64,000 bases of DNA from JBDWFY01 sp965275915 (GTDB lineage Bacteria > Pseudomonadota > Alphaproteobacteria > Rhizobiales > Stappiaceae). The position numbers and the translations under genes are program-made. Below the pieces are notes generated by a model. It saw only the letters and a program-made list of their open reading frames with translations, made no database searches and was not told the origin of the DNA. The stretch covers positions 124,001 to 188,000 of the forward strand of contig CBDHYI010000006.1 in assembly GCA_965275915.1 (NCBI GenBank). Reading direction: 5' to 3'. Shown piece after piece: positions 25,500 to 34,230 of the stretch (its first letter is position 1; each line of letters begins with the position of its first letter).

Positions 25500-26495
25500 T
25501 CACAAATCGTCTTCAGACTTCTGGGTCTTGGTGAATACAGGCAACCTTTCAGGCGGTTGACTGGTCAGGATCGAGCGATCGAACGTATCCCTATATTTCT
25601 CACCAGCATCGCAAACGTTTTCAAACGACTTCCGCATATCTTCCTGTTGAGGTTCAAAGCCCGAGTCATCTTTGCGATAAACAAAGCAGCCCACGTTCGC
25701 GATGCTCCCTTCGGGATCGGCTCTAGACGCAGTGAGATTACAGACTGTCATTGTGAGTTCTTCGACTCTAACGCCATTCCATTTGCTGGCTTCAAGATCG
25801 CAGAAGCTAAATTGAGTGAAGTACATGATGCAGCTGTTGAATGTCACTCCTTCAAAGTCGCAATATTGCAGGAGCACGTTGTTCAATACAATCTTCGACA
25901 GCTTGGGTCGTATGGGTTTGAAATCGGTGCTTATGGCTCCTTTTATTGTCTTCTGCAGTTCGGAAATTGCATTGATTGCCAGTTCCACGTCTTCCGGCGT
26001 TTGCTTCAGATTTCGAACGTTGTGGGGGGCCTCCCAAAACTTTCTGTATTCCTCAGCCGAATTTTCCCGACAGAAGTCGCAGAGCGCGGACATGCTCAGA
26101 TTGTAAAACTCGGAAGGTGCTTCGGTCGCTACGCTCATTATCGTTCGGATGCCGACCATTCTGATAGTCTGGTTTTCTTTATTATTGAGATAGTCAAGAC
26201 CGCGATGAAACCGGTCCCAGCGGTCGCCTGCCGAAGCGCGTTGCAATTGCTTAACACCCGTTTCAGCCGTTTGGTTGGCGGTCTCGGCCTGTTGCGTCGC
26301 AGTGCTAGTGCGTTGACAAGCCAGCCAAAGCCCGATCATGGCCAATGCTGGAAACAAGACGAGCTGAACAAATGTCCCGATTTCGGTCCAGCGTTTCAAG
26401 GTAGTTTCACTCAGAGCTGGGGTTCCCAAAATGAGAACGACTATCCCGACATAAAGCAACAGCCATCTGATGATTGCATCGTTGTCTCTTTTCAT
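25500..26495 (-). CDS. Membrane-anchored pentapeptide-repeat protein B
   Basis: A 331-aa paralogue of the gene at 24325. Both begin MKRDNDAI, have two membrane segments, the RWDRFHRGLDYLNNKENQT(I)RMVGIRTI block and pentapeptide-like repeats (CDFEGVTFNSCIMYFTQFSFCDLEASKW). The upstream 20 bases and first codons are nearly identical in the two genes, so a tandem duplication including the control region is likely. The ATG at 26495 is chosen to match the paralogue; the frame is open further upstream without coding character. Confidence 0.8.
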   Translation of the reverse strand: MKRDNDAIIRWLLLYVGIVVLILGTPALSETTLKRWTEIGTFVQLVLFPALAMIGLWLACQRTSTATQQAETANQTAETGVKQLQRASAGDRWDRFHRGLDYLNNKENQTIRMVGIRTIMSVATEAPSEFYNLSMSALCDFCRENSAEEYRKFWEAPHNVRNLKQTPEDVELAINAISELQKTIKGAISTDFKPIRPKLSKIVLNNVLLQYCDFEGVTFNSCIMYFTQFSFCDLEASKWNGVRVEELTMTVCNLTASRADPEGSIANVGCFVYRKDDSGFEPQQEDMRKSFENVCDAGEKYRDTFDRSILTSQPPERLPVFTKTQKSEDDL

Positions 26496-26554
26496 GCGCG
26501 CAACGGTAGCAGAGTTGCGAAAAGCATCAATTGGCAAAATGCCCAGAGGGTGGC

Positions 26555-26878
26555 ATGAGAGCCTCAAACCCGCCTCATGGGCCCGATGATACCGGACAAT
26601 CCGGGCACAACACTGAGAAAGCAAATAACGCGGCGCGTGCGCACGCAACGAATATCGGCATCAAAGGGCCGGGATCGCAGCCTTACCACGACGGGGCAGG
26701 GCACTTCATGCACTTTTGCAGCCACCCTGGCTGTGAGGAATGGGGCGCTTTCGGCTCCGGTGTCCGGCTGCTGCACGGGAAGCCCGGGTCCTGGACCTGC
26801 TGGAAACACCGGCCCGAACGGGCCGTGAAAGTCAAAACGCCATCGGGGCGAAGGCAACCTTCGGGGAGGTTGCTGTGA
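26555..26878 (+). CDS. Small zinc-finger phage protein
   Basis: The C-terminal half reads MHFCSHPGCEEWGAFGSG...WTCWKHRP, the CxxxxC...CxxH pattern of a small zinc protein found in many rhizobial phages. The ATG at 26555 has AGAGGG close upstream; starts at 26531 or internally at 26708 remain possible. It ends 6 bases from the convergent hicB. Confidence 0.6.
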   Translation: MRASNPPHGPDDTGQSGHNTEKANNAARAHATNIGIKGPGSQPYHDGAGHFMHFCSHPGCEEWGAFGSGVRLLHGKPGSWTCWKHRPERAVKVKTPSGRRQPSGRLL

Positions 26879-26883
26879 TGGTG

Positions 26884-27285
26884 TTATCCGATCAATTCTT
26901 TCCGGGCCGCGCTTGCGAGAAACGCCGACCGTGTTGTGCCTCGCGCTTCGGCCTCTGCGTCGATTTCCGCAAGCAGGCCGGGGTCGAACGAGACGTTGAC
27001 GCGCTTCGGGCTGCCCCGGTCGATGATCAGGGGAACATAGGCAATGGCGGCTCCCTCGCGCCAATCGGAAAGGTCCGGATCGGCTATGACTTCCGAAAGC
27101 GGGCGCGGGGCGGGGAGGGTTTCTCCGTCTTCCATCATGCCGCCCGCATGAAAGGACAGAGCCTTTGCGGCTTTGGCGACGGCATGGTCAACTGTGTCGG
27201 CTTGACTGACGCATCCGGGAAAGTCCGGAAACGAAATGCCGACGCCGGGTTCTGCATCTTCATGCAGGAAAGCAATGTATCGCAT
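26884..27285 (-). CDS. hicB: HicB-family antitoxin
   Basis: The 133-aa protein has the partial RNase H-like HicB fold at the N-terminus (MRYIAFLHEDAEPGVGISFPDFPGCVSQADTVDHAVAKA) and a ribbon-helix-helix segment at the C-terminus (KRVNVSFDPGLLAEIDAEAEARGTTRSAFLASAARKEL). It neutralises HicA and binds the operon's operators through the RHH. Confidence 0.95.
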   Translation of the reverse strand: MRYIAFLHEDAEPGVGISFPDFPGCVSQADTVDHAVAKAAKALSFHAGGMMEDGETLPAPRPLSEVIADPDLSDWREGAAIAYVPLIIDRGSPKRVNVSFDPGLLAEIDAEAEARGTTRSAFLASAARKELIG

Positions 27286-27315
27286 GGATTAGGTCATTCC
27301 TCTTTCTTGGCTGGA

Positions 27316-27504
27316 TCACCGCCAGCCTGCTTGCCTGTAAATCGAGATTACAGTGCCGGTTTTCAAATCCTTCACCGGGTGCGGGATTGTGACCCGGCCC
27401 GGTTTTTCAGGGTGTTTGAACTGATGGTGGTCGCCGCTTACGGCAACGAGTTCCCAGCCGTCGTCTTTCAGTTTCTTGATCAGTTTGCGGCTGTTACGTT
27501 CCAT
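27316..27504 (-). CDS. hicA: HicA-family mRNA interferase toxin
   Basis: A 62-aa double-stranded RNA-binding fold toxin. NSRKLIKKLKDDGWELVAVSGDHHQFKHPEKPGRVTIPHP contains the catalytic His in the GDHHQFKHP motif. It lies directly upstream of hicB in the canonical toxin-first order. Two ATGs (27510, 27504) are possible; the second is better matched to the family. Confidence 0.95.
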   Translation of the reverse strand: MERNSRKLIKKLKDDGWELVAVSGDHHQFKHPEKPGRVTIPHPVKDLKTGTVISIYRQAGWR

Positions 27505-27521
27505 AAACATCCCCGTTTCTG

Positions 27522-27582
27522 TGTGTATTTATATACACAACACCACGCGGGAATTCAAGTGAAATGTGTATTTATATACACA
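27522..27582. promoter_or_regulatory. Two palindromic HicB operators
   Basis: The 18-base sequence TGTGTATTTATATACACA occurs exactly twice, at 27522-27539 and 27565-27582, 43 bases apart (about four helical turns). Arms TGTGTAT/ATACACA fit an RHH dimer site. They lie between hicA and the divergently transcribed primase gene. Confidence 0.8.
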
Positions 27583-27622
27583 AAAATTTCGAAAATATCT
27601 GAGATACGGCAGGGCTAGGATC

Positions 27623-30286
27623 ATGAATTTCGATGGTCTGACGATGGGCGAGTCTGCCCTATTGATCGCGGAACAGGGCTGGCCGGTGTTTCCCTGTCAT
27701 CCGGAAACTAAAAGACCGATGATCAAGGAAGGATTTAAAAACGCCAGCACCGACCCTGCTACTGTTGAAAAGTTCTGGCTGAAATTTCCCAAGGCGATGA
27801 TCGGCGTGCCGATGGGCGAGAAGGCCGGGCTTTGGGCGCTGGACCTTGATGCCAAAGTTACGGATGATGGTGAAGTCATCGAGGCGGACGATTTGCTTGC
27901 GGCTATTGTTGCTGCAGTCGGGACTGATCTGCCACCGACCGCGCGTTCCAAAACTCCGCGCGGGGGTTGGCATATATTCTTCCGGTTCGATCCTGAAAAC
28001 CCGGTCAGAAACCGGGCCGGAGTTGTGCCGCATGTCGATGTGCGCGGGGAGGGCGGCTATGTGGTTGTTCCGCCGTCCATGCGGGCAGATGGTGCCTGTT
28101 ATGACTGGATCATCGATCCGGCGGAAGGTGTGGCCGATGCCCCTGCGGCGCTGCTTGACCTGGTTGTGCGGAAAGAGGAACCGGAACCGCCGCGGCGGGT
28201 TGCCGTTCCCTCGGGCGATGATCGGGTCCAGAAATACGGATTGACCGCGCTGAATGAGGAAATCAACCGCGTTCGACAGGCCGGATCGGGGACACGCAAT
28301 TCCACTCTCTATGAGGCAGCTCTGAAGCTTGGGTCGATTGTGGGCGCGGGGGCGCTTGCGGAATATGTCGCGGTGTCGTCGCTTGAAGGGGCTGCGCATG
28401 ATTGCGGGCTTGCGCGGGAAGATGGCATCAAGGCTGTCCGTAAAACGATCGCCAGCGGCATGAAGAACGGCATGGCCGATCCGCGCGACCTCTCGTTTCT
28501 GGAACGGCCGCACCAATCCGGCACCAGTGCCCCGCAAAAAACAGGCAGACCGGCGGCGCAAAGCGCCGCTCCGCTTGATCCTTCCCACGCTTCCGACGAA
28601 ATGGATGACGCCGGCGACGGTTCCCCCGCACCCCCCGTCGCCGACAGCGACGACACTGATTTTTTGTGCTCCCCCCACCCCCATGCTTTCGGCAAGGCTT
28701 TATGTGAAACCGTCGCGGAATGCGCCCAATTAGATCAGAATGATACCGATAATGCGCTTCGGATGATCCGGCATTTCGGGGAGGATATTCTGTATATCCG
28801 ACACAATGGGTGGTGCGTTTTCAATGATACCCATTTCGTGCGTGAAGGGGGCGAGGAACTGATTGCCATCCGGGCGCAGGAGACGGCGCGGCGGATAAAA
28901 TTGGAAGCGGCATATGTGGGATATACGCCTGCAGAGCTGAAGATTCTTGAAGCGGCAGAACCGTTGACAGAAATCGACGAAGGCGATCTTACCGAACAAC
29001 AAAGAGAAATTCTCATTGCGGCAGGATCGGTAAAGAAAAATCTGGGGTCTCGCAGGGCTGCCCGAAAGAAGTTTGCGATCACTTCCGGCAATGGCGGTCG
29101 TATCCGCGCAATGGTCGATCAGGCGGTGCCGCATAAGTCTGTAGCGGTTGAGGAGACCGACTGCGATCCTCTGACGTTCAATGTGCAAAATGGCACGTTG
29201 CGCTTTGAAAAGGTTGAGGATCCGGAAAACCCCGATCCGGACGGCAAGCGCTACAAGCTGAAGGTGACACTGGATGAGCACAGCCGGGATGATCGTCTGA
29301 CGAAATGCGCGCCCGTGAAATACGATCCTGAGGCCAAGTGTCCGAAATGGATGGAATTTCTCGATCTGTTTCAGCCAGAACTCCAGCAGCGCGAGTTTTT
29401 GCAAGTCTATCACGGGCTCGGTCTGACGGGACTGACGGACGAACAGGTGCTTGTCTTCAACTACGGCGACGGTGCGAACGGCAAGTCGACGTTCATTGAG
29501 TTCATTTGCTGGCTGATGGGTGAATACGCGGCGACACTGAACCCGGAGTCCGTGACCGGGCAGGGCCAGCGCCGGGGCGATCAGGCAACGCCTGATCTGG
29601 CCGATCTGCCTGGCAAGCGACTGGTGCGCATATCGGAACTGCCGCGCGGCGAGGATCTGAAAGAGGATCTGATCAAGCAACTGACCGGCGGCGAGCCGAT
29701 GAAAGTGCGGGCGCTTCACAAGGATTTCTATGAATTCCGGCCCATCTTCAAGGCGACCATGTCCGGCAATGACAAGCCGGTCATCAAGGGCGGCGATCAC
29801 GGTATCTGGCGACGAATTCGGCTTGTGCTTTGGGCAGTGCGGATTTCGGATGAAATGAAGCGGCCCATGCAGGAGGTTCTCGCCGAATTCAGGGCCGAGG
29901 CGTCGGGTATCCTAAACTGGTTGATCGAGGGGTTGGATATCTACTTCCAGCGCGGGCTTGTCGCGCCCGAAAGCGTAGTGTCGGCAACGGCAGAATATCG
30001 GGAGGAAATGGACCCGGTACAGAGCTTTCTGGACGCCTGTGTCACGCTCAACGAGCCGGGAGAAAGGGTGCGTGCGAGCGACATGTACACCATCTATCTG
30101 GCGTGGTGCAAAGCCAATTCGATCCGCGCGTTTTCGCAAACGAATTTCGGGAAAATGCTCACCAAGAAGGGCATTAAACGCGAGCGCGGCCGCATCATTC
30201 ACTACCTCGATATTCGGTTGCAGGTTTCGGTTCAAACCTTTGAACCCGAACCATCTTTTCACCCCGGGCCCGATGAGGACGACTGA
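27623..30286 (+). CDS. Phage primase-helicase (prim-pol plus D5/P4-type SF3 helicase)
   Basis: An 887-aa replication protein. The N-terminal bifunctional primase/polymerase domain (ALLIAEQGWPVFPCHPETKRPMIK ... ALDLDAK) extends to about 200. A linker rich in Pro/Ala/Asp follows (ends near 360), then the D5 N-terminal region and SF3 helicase with Walker A YGDGANGKSTFIEF near 615 and RISELPRGEDLKED. The C-terminus resembles the P4-type primase end. The ATG at 27623 follows AGGGCTAGGA; an upstream in-frame ATG at 27566 lies in the HicB operator and is unlikely. The iteron array follows directly. Confidence 0.92.
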   Translation: MNFDGLTMGESALLIAEQGWPVFPCHPETKRPMIKEGFKNASTDPATVEKFWLKFPKAMIGVPMGEKAGLWALDLDAKVTDDGEVIEADDLLAAIVAAVGTDLPPTARSKTPRGGWHIFFRFDPENPVRNRAGVVPHVDVRGEGGYVVVPPSMRADGACYDWIIDPAEGVADAPAALLDLVVRKEEPEPPRRVAVPSGDDRVQKYGLTALNEEINRVRQAGSGTRNSTLYEAALKLGSIVGAGALAEYVAVSSLEGAAHDCGLAREDGIKAVRKTIASGMKNGMADPRDLSFLERPHQSGTSAPQKTGRPAAQSAAPLDPSHASDEMDDAGDGSPAPPVADSDDTDFLCSPHPHAFGKALCETVAECAQLDQNDTDNALRMIRHFGEDILYIRHNGWCVFNDTHFVREGGEELIAIRAQETARRIKLEAAYVGYTPAELKILEAAEPLTEIDEGDLTEQQREILIAAGSVKKNLGSRRAARKKFAITSGNGGRIRAMVDQAVPHKSVAVEETDCDPLTFNVQNGTLRFEKVEDPENPDPDGKRYKLKVTLDEHSRDDRLTKCAPVKYDPEAKCPKWMEFLDLFQPELQQREFLQVYHGLGLTGLTDEQVLVFNYGDGANGKSTFIEFICWLMGEYAATLNPESVTGQGQRRGDQATPDLADLPGKRLVRISELPRGEDLKEDLIKQLTGGEPMKVRALHKDFYEFRPIFKATMSGNDKPVIKGGDHGIWRRIRLVLWAVRISDEMKRPMQEVLAEFRAEASGILNWLIEGLDIYFQRGLVAPESVVSATAEYREEMDPVQSFLDACVTLNEPGERVRASDMYTIYLAWCKANSIRAFSQTNFGKMLTKKGIKRERGRIIHYLDIRLQVSVQTFEPEPSFHPGPDEDD

Positions 30287-30319
30287 TCAATCCATCCGGC
30301 CTTATCCGCCGCCACACCT

Positions 30320-30600
30320 GTGACAGTTGCGACGGTTTGCCGCCAACTGTCACGCCCGAATAGCGCAATAACATCAGTGCGTTAACAGAATTCGTGACAG
30401 TTGTGACGGTTTTCGCGCGTACGCGCACATGAAAAGGGGGTTTGGGGAGCGCTCCTAGTAAAAAAATTCATGCGCGTAATAGGAATAACTGTCTCAACTG
30501 TCACAGATGCATAATAAGTTATTGAAATATAAAACTTAATTTCCTGTGACAGTTTGAAAACAAACTGTCACCAACTGTCACCAACTGTCGCAACTGTCAC
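30320..30600. repeat. Iteron-like array, probable replication origin
   Basis: The decamer CAACTGTCAC, or its complement GTGACAGTTG, recurs at 30320, 30344, 30394, 30495, 30572 and 30591, with one- or two-base variants at 30546, 30562 and 30582. The last four to five copies form a head-to-tail block at 30562-30600. The 336-base gap has no gene, is AT-rich in its middle (30505-30545) and directly follows the primase-helicase. Confidence 0.8.
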
Positions 30601-30622
30601 AGATCAATGAAACGAGGCTATT

Positions 30623-31261
30623 ATGGATCTGAATTCTGACCTTTCGCTGAGATTGAAATTCGGCTTGCCTGTTGGCGTGGAAGAATTGCTGCAATGGACG
30701 TATGTGGACCAGAAGGCGGATCTGATGATGCGGGACGGTGGGCCGACAAGCCGGAGCTGCATGGACGGTTTGATGCTCATGGAGAAGCTCGGAACATTCG
30801 TCGACGGCGGCGGCGTCAGCACAAACATTCACCCAGTGGCGGTTGAGGTTTACGCCTGTGTCGAACAGTTGGCCGAAATGGACGATGATGGGGCGTTGAT
30901 GGCGGGGCTTGTCGTCACCCATGCGCGGTCGATGTCTCGGCCTGAGGTGAAGCCGGGCAAGGTTCGGCTTGTGGCGCGGTTCACCAAAGACGGCGACCCG
31001 GTGATTGAGCAAGAGCGGCGGAGTGGCTGGCCGCGTGGCGAATGGGGCAGGAAGTGCAAGAAACTTTATGACCGGAATAGGCGCGCTGTTGCGAGCCGCC
31101 TTTACCTCGCCGCTGACGATGACCTGCATGCGCTCAGCATCGAGATGTATTCAGCCTGGCATATGGGCTTGGGTGTTTTAACGCGGGCGCTGAATGAGCA
31201 GCTGAAAGTTCCGGTCTTGAAGACGGATGCACCCGCCGAACCGTGGGCTGTGGAAAAATAG
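30623..31261 (+). CDS. Conserved hypothetical phage protein
   Basis: A 212-aa protein just after the iteron array (MDLNSDLSLRLKFGLPVGVEE). It has a basic patch GRKCKKLYDRNRRAVASRLY. I do not recognise a domain; its site after the origin and before the late genes fits a role in replication or late regulation. Confidence 0.75.
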   Translation: MDLNSDLSLRLKFGLPVGVEELLQWTYVDQKADLMMRDGGPTSRSCMDGLMLMEKLGTFVDGGGVSTNIHPVAVEVYACVEQLAEMDDDGALMAGLVVTHARSMSRPEVKPGKVRLVARFTKDGDPVIEQERRSGWPRGEWGRKCKKLYDRNRRAVASRLYLAADDDLHALSIEMYSAWHMGLGVLTRALNEQLKVPVLKTDAPAEPWAVEK

Positions 31262-31311
31262 GGGCTTGTCAGTGCGAAAAAAAATTGACATCTTACCAGC
31301 GAACACACCTG

Positions 31312-31346
31312 CGCCCGTCGGTTGGATAGACCGAGCGGGCGTTTTT
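31312..31346 (+). terminator. Terminator before the late region
   Basis: CGCCCG-TCGGT pairs with ACCGA-GCGGGCG (one bulge), followed by TTTTT, 51 bases after the stop of the preceding gene. Confidence 0.7.
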
Positions 31347-31379
31347 CGTTTCTGCTCTCCTCAACATCAGGTTTCAGCC

Positions 31380-31610
31380 ATGACCAAGTCCGTGACCATC
31401 GTCAACACCAGCAACTGGGACGGGGAAGATGTTCTCGTCAGCACCGACAGCCGTGAGGCGACAACGCTCAAGCCGGGCGAACAACTCGTGATTGGCGATC
31501 ATGAGTACAAGTCACTGCACGTGTCCGATGCCCCAGAAGACGGTAGCTCAACGTTTCTGATGAACGGTAAACAGGTGTTCCCGTTCGTGTCCGTTGGCTT
31601 TCGGGAATAG
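31380..31610 (+). CDS. Small phage protein
   Basis: A 76-aa beta-rich protein (MTKSVTIVNTSNWDGEDVLV). Strand-turn patterns such as KPGEQLVIGDHEYKSLHVSD suggest a small beta-barrel. The ATG at 31380 is preferred because the upstream part of the frame spans the terminator. Function unknown. Confidence 0.65.
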   Translation: MTKSVTIVNTSNWDGEDVLVSTDSREATTLKPGEQLVIGDHEYKSLHVSDAPEDGSSTFLMNGKQVFPFVSVGFRE

Positions 31611-31621
31611 CCTGCACCACG

Positions 31622-31930
31622 ATGGTCAAGCTCAAGGCGTTGCCGGGTCGCCTTTCACAGTTGCCACCCCGGCTCAAGAATGCGGATAAGGTTGCCGATC
31701 CTTTCTACAACTCGCCGGAATGGCGGGCTTTGGCTTCCGAAGTCAAAAAAGAGCGCGGCAACAAGTGCGAAATCTGCGGTTCACGAAACCGCGTGATTGC
31801 CGACCACATCAAAGAGATCAGGGATGGCGGCGCACGGCTCGACAAGAGCAACATCCAACTGCTCTGCACCAAGCACCACAACCAGAAGACACACGCCGAG
31901 CGGGCAAGGCGCGCACGCGGCGAGATCTGA
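31622..31930 (+). CDS. HNH endonuclease
   Basis: A 102-aa HNH protein: CEICGSRNRVIADHIKEIRDGGARLDKSNIQLLCTKHHNQKT carries two CxxC pairs and the His-Asn-His metal finger. Such proteins lie next to terminase in many HK97-type phages and help cos cleavage. Confidence 0.92.
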   Translation: MVKLKALPGRLSQLPPRLKNADKVADPFYNSPEWRALASEVKKERGNKCEICGSRNRVIADHIKEIRDGGARLDKSNIQLLCTKHHNQKTHAERARRARGEI

Positions 31931-32007
31931 ACAAGGGGGGACTTCGATCTTCCCGGTTCGGCCCGCTCCGTTACCGCACCACCCCTCATTCGGAGATTTT
32001 TTTTACC

Positions 32008-32493
32008 GTGGCAGATGAATTTTCGCCTGACGAACCGGATCAACCGGTGGAGGTTGATCTGTTCGGTATGGAAGTTGTGCCGATTAAAGATCGGCGCGGA
32101 CGTCCGAGTTACAAAAAAGATAAAGAGAATCAAAGCACTGTGTCAGTGTTGCGGGCGGCTGGATGGTCGCAGAGCCGGATCGCCCGTTATCTGGGGTGCG
32201 ATGAAAAGACTCTGCGGAAACATTTTTCCCGTGAGCTCGACTTCGGCGCGGACATTGTCGAGGCGCAATGTCTGGAGGTGCTCTACGCGAAGATGCGTCA
32301 GGGGCATAACAAATCGGCAAACGATTTGATTTCGCGAGCCGAAAAGGGGCATGCGCTGCCGCCAGCGCCGCCAAAGGCCGAGAAGGAAACCAAGCTTGGC
32401 AAGAAAGCCCAGGCTGATCTTGATGCGCAGACCGGTCATGAAGGAACAGAATGGGCCGGACTGCTACGGGAACCAACGGAAACCCTGAACTAG
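32008..32493 (+). CDS. terS: Terminase small subunit
   Basis: DNA recognition subunit of the packaging motor. The protein (161 aa) has an HTH, VSVLRAAGWSQSRIARYLGCDEKTLRKHFSREL, and a charged C-terminus. The frame is open upstream to 31720 in HNH sequence, so I place the start at the GTG at 32008, where GGAG lies 12 bases upstream; the next Met codon (MEVVPIK) would be internal. It ends TAG immediately before the terL ATG. Confidence 0.8.
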   Translation: MADEFSPDEPDQPVEVDLFGMEVVPIKDRRGRPSYKKDKENQSTVSVLRAAGWSQSRIARYLGCDEKTLRKHFSRELDFGADIVEAQCLEVLYAKMRQGHNKSANDLISRAEKGHALPPAPPKAEKETKLGKKAQADLDAQTGHEGTEWAGLLREPTETLN

Positions 32494-34230
32494 ATGGCAC
32501 AACATCACAGCCGCGAACAGCTGGCGGGGAAAGCGAAGGTATGGGATTTTTCGAATCCGAATTGGGTCGAGCGTCTGAGATCCGGCCACAGTCTTGTTCC
32601 GGAACTTCCGCTTGATCGCGGCGAGGCTGATCGCGCCATCGGAATTTTCAACCGCCTGAAACTGCCGGACGTGCCCGGCCAGCCGAGGATGGCGGAAGGA
32701 GCCGGAGACTGGTTCCGGGATATCGTTGCGGCGATATTCGGTTCGGTCGATGACACCGGTCGGCGGCGCGTTGGCGAAGTGTTCGCCCTGGTTCCTAAGA
32801 AGAATTCGAAGACCACCGGTGGCGCGGGCATTATGGTGACCGCGCTGTTGATGAACGAGCGCCCCCGCGCTGAATTTCTGTTGGTTGGTCCGACACAGGA
32901 AATTGCCGACACTGCCTATCAGCAGGCAGCGGGAATGATCGAAGCCGACCCATATCTTGCTCAGCGGTTTCAGCTGCAGGAACACAAGAAAACGATCAAG
33001 GATCGGCTGAACAAGGCGACCCTCAAAATCAAGACCTTCGACATGAAGGTGATGACCGGTGCAAAACCTGCCGGTGTGTTGATCGACGAAATTCACGTCA
33101 TGTCGTCGATGGCTTATGCGAGCCGGGTAATTGGCCAGATCCGGGGCGGATTGATACCGCGACCGGAGAGTTTTCTGATCATCATCACGACGCAGTCCGA
33201 TGAGCCCCCGCGTGGCTGTTTCAAGTCGGAGCTCCAGCTGGCGCGCGGTATCCGGGACGGGCACGTGACCGGCAAGGCAGCGACGATGCTGCCGATCCTC
33301 TATGAATTTCCAGAGGACATGCAGACCGACAAGGAAAAGCCTTGGGCAGATCCTGCAAACTGGCCTTTGGTAACGCCAAATCTCGGCTTGTCGATCGACA
33401 TTGAGGACCTTGAGGAAGACTTTGCCAAAGCGAAGGCCAAGGGCGAGGAAGAAATCAGGCGTTGGGCCTCTCAGCATCTGAATGTCGAGATCGGACTGGC
33501 GCTGCACACTGACCGGTGGCGCGGGGCAGATTATTGGGAGCGCCGGGGCGACAACAGCCTGACCTTCGAAGAGTTTCTCGATGCATCTGAGGTTGTCGTT
33601 GCGGGTATCGATGGCGGCGGACTGGACGATCTGATGGGGCTTGCGCTGATCGGTCGATGCAGAGAAACGCGCAACTGGATCAGCTGGTCGCATGCTTGGT
33701 GTCAATCCGATGTTCTGGAATTGCGCAAGGACATAGCTGAAGCCCTGCGCGATTTTGAAGCCGACGGCGATCTGACCATTTGCGAGCATGTCACGCAGGA
33801 CGTGATCGAGATTGCCGACATTATTGAGCAAGTCTTGCATCGCGGCTTGTTTCCGGAAAAAGCCGGTGTCGGCTTCGATCCGCAGGGCGTGGCCGTCATG
33901 GTCGACGAACTTGCGGCACGCGGTGTCGGCGACGAAGTGCAGGTCGCTGTTCCGCAGGGTTTCCGACTGTCATCGGCGGTGTGGGGAGTTGAACGGAAGT
34001 TGAAGGACGGCACGTTCGTTCATTTCGCGCAGCCGATGATGGCGTGGTGCATCGGCAATGCGAAGTGCGAGCAGCGCAGCAATGCCGTGTACATCGATAA
34101 GCAGACAGCCGGTAAGGCGAAGATCGACCCGCTGATTTCATTGTTCAATGCGGCAAAACTGATGGAACGGAACCCGGTAGCTGCCGAAGAAGGCTCCTAC
34201 CTGGATGACATGGACTTGGTGGTTCTCTGA
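32494..34230 (+). CDS. terL: Terminase large subunit
   Basis: ATPase-nuclease that packages DNA into the prohead. The protein is 578 aa. The ATPase part has a Walker A-like segment FALVPKKNSKTTGGAGIM near 105, Walker B GVLIDEIHVMSS near 195 and the coupling motif ITTQSDEP. The C-terminal RNase H-like nuclease shows VAGIDGGGLDDLMGLALIG near 375 and a late acidic segment (SYLDDMDLVVL). Starts directly after terS. Confidence 0.95.
   Translation: MAQHHSREQLAGKAKVWDFSNPNWVERLRSGHSLVPELPLDRGEADRAIGIFNRLKLPDVPGQPRMAEGAGDWFRDIVAAIFGSVDDTGRRRVGEVFALVPKKNSKTTGGAGIMVTALLMNERPRAEFLLVGPTQEIADTAYQQAAGMIEADPYLAQRFQLQEHKKTIKDRLNKATLKIKTFDMKVMTGAKPAGVLIDEIHVMSSMAYASRVIGQIRGGLIPRPESFLIIITTQSDEPPRGCFKSELQLARGIRDGHVTGKAATMLPILYEFPEDMQTDKEKPWADPANWPLVTPNLGLSIDIEDLEEDFAKAKAKGEEEIRRWASQHLNVEIGLALHTDRWRGADYWERRGDNSLTFEEFLDASEVVVAGIDGGGLDDLMGLALIGRCRETRNWISWSHAWCQSDVLELRKDIAEALRDFEADGDLTICEHVTQDVIEIADIIEQVLHRGLFPEKAGVGFDPQGVAVMVDELAARGVGDEVQVAVPQGFRLSSAVWGVERKLKDGTFVHFAQPMMAWCIGNAKCEQRSNAVYIDKQTAGKAKIDPLISLFNAAKLMERNPVAAEEGSYLDDMDLVVL

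Noticed and set aside
25389..26558. Long plus-strand frame of 389 codons
   Set aside because: Antisense to pentapeptide-repeat gene B, same reasoning.
30320..30600. CRISPR array
   Set aside because: Repeats are only 10 bases, occur in both orientations and are back to back or irregularly spaced; no cas genes. It fits iterons.
32464..33840. Minus-strand frame of 458 codons
   Set aside because: Shadow of the terminase large subunit.
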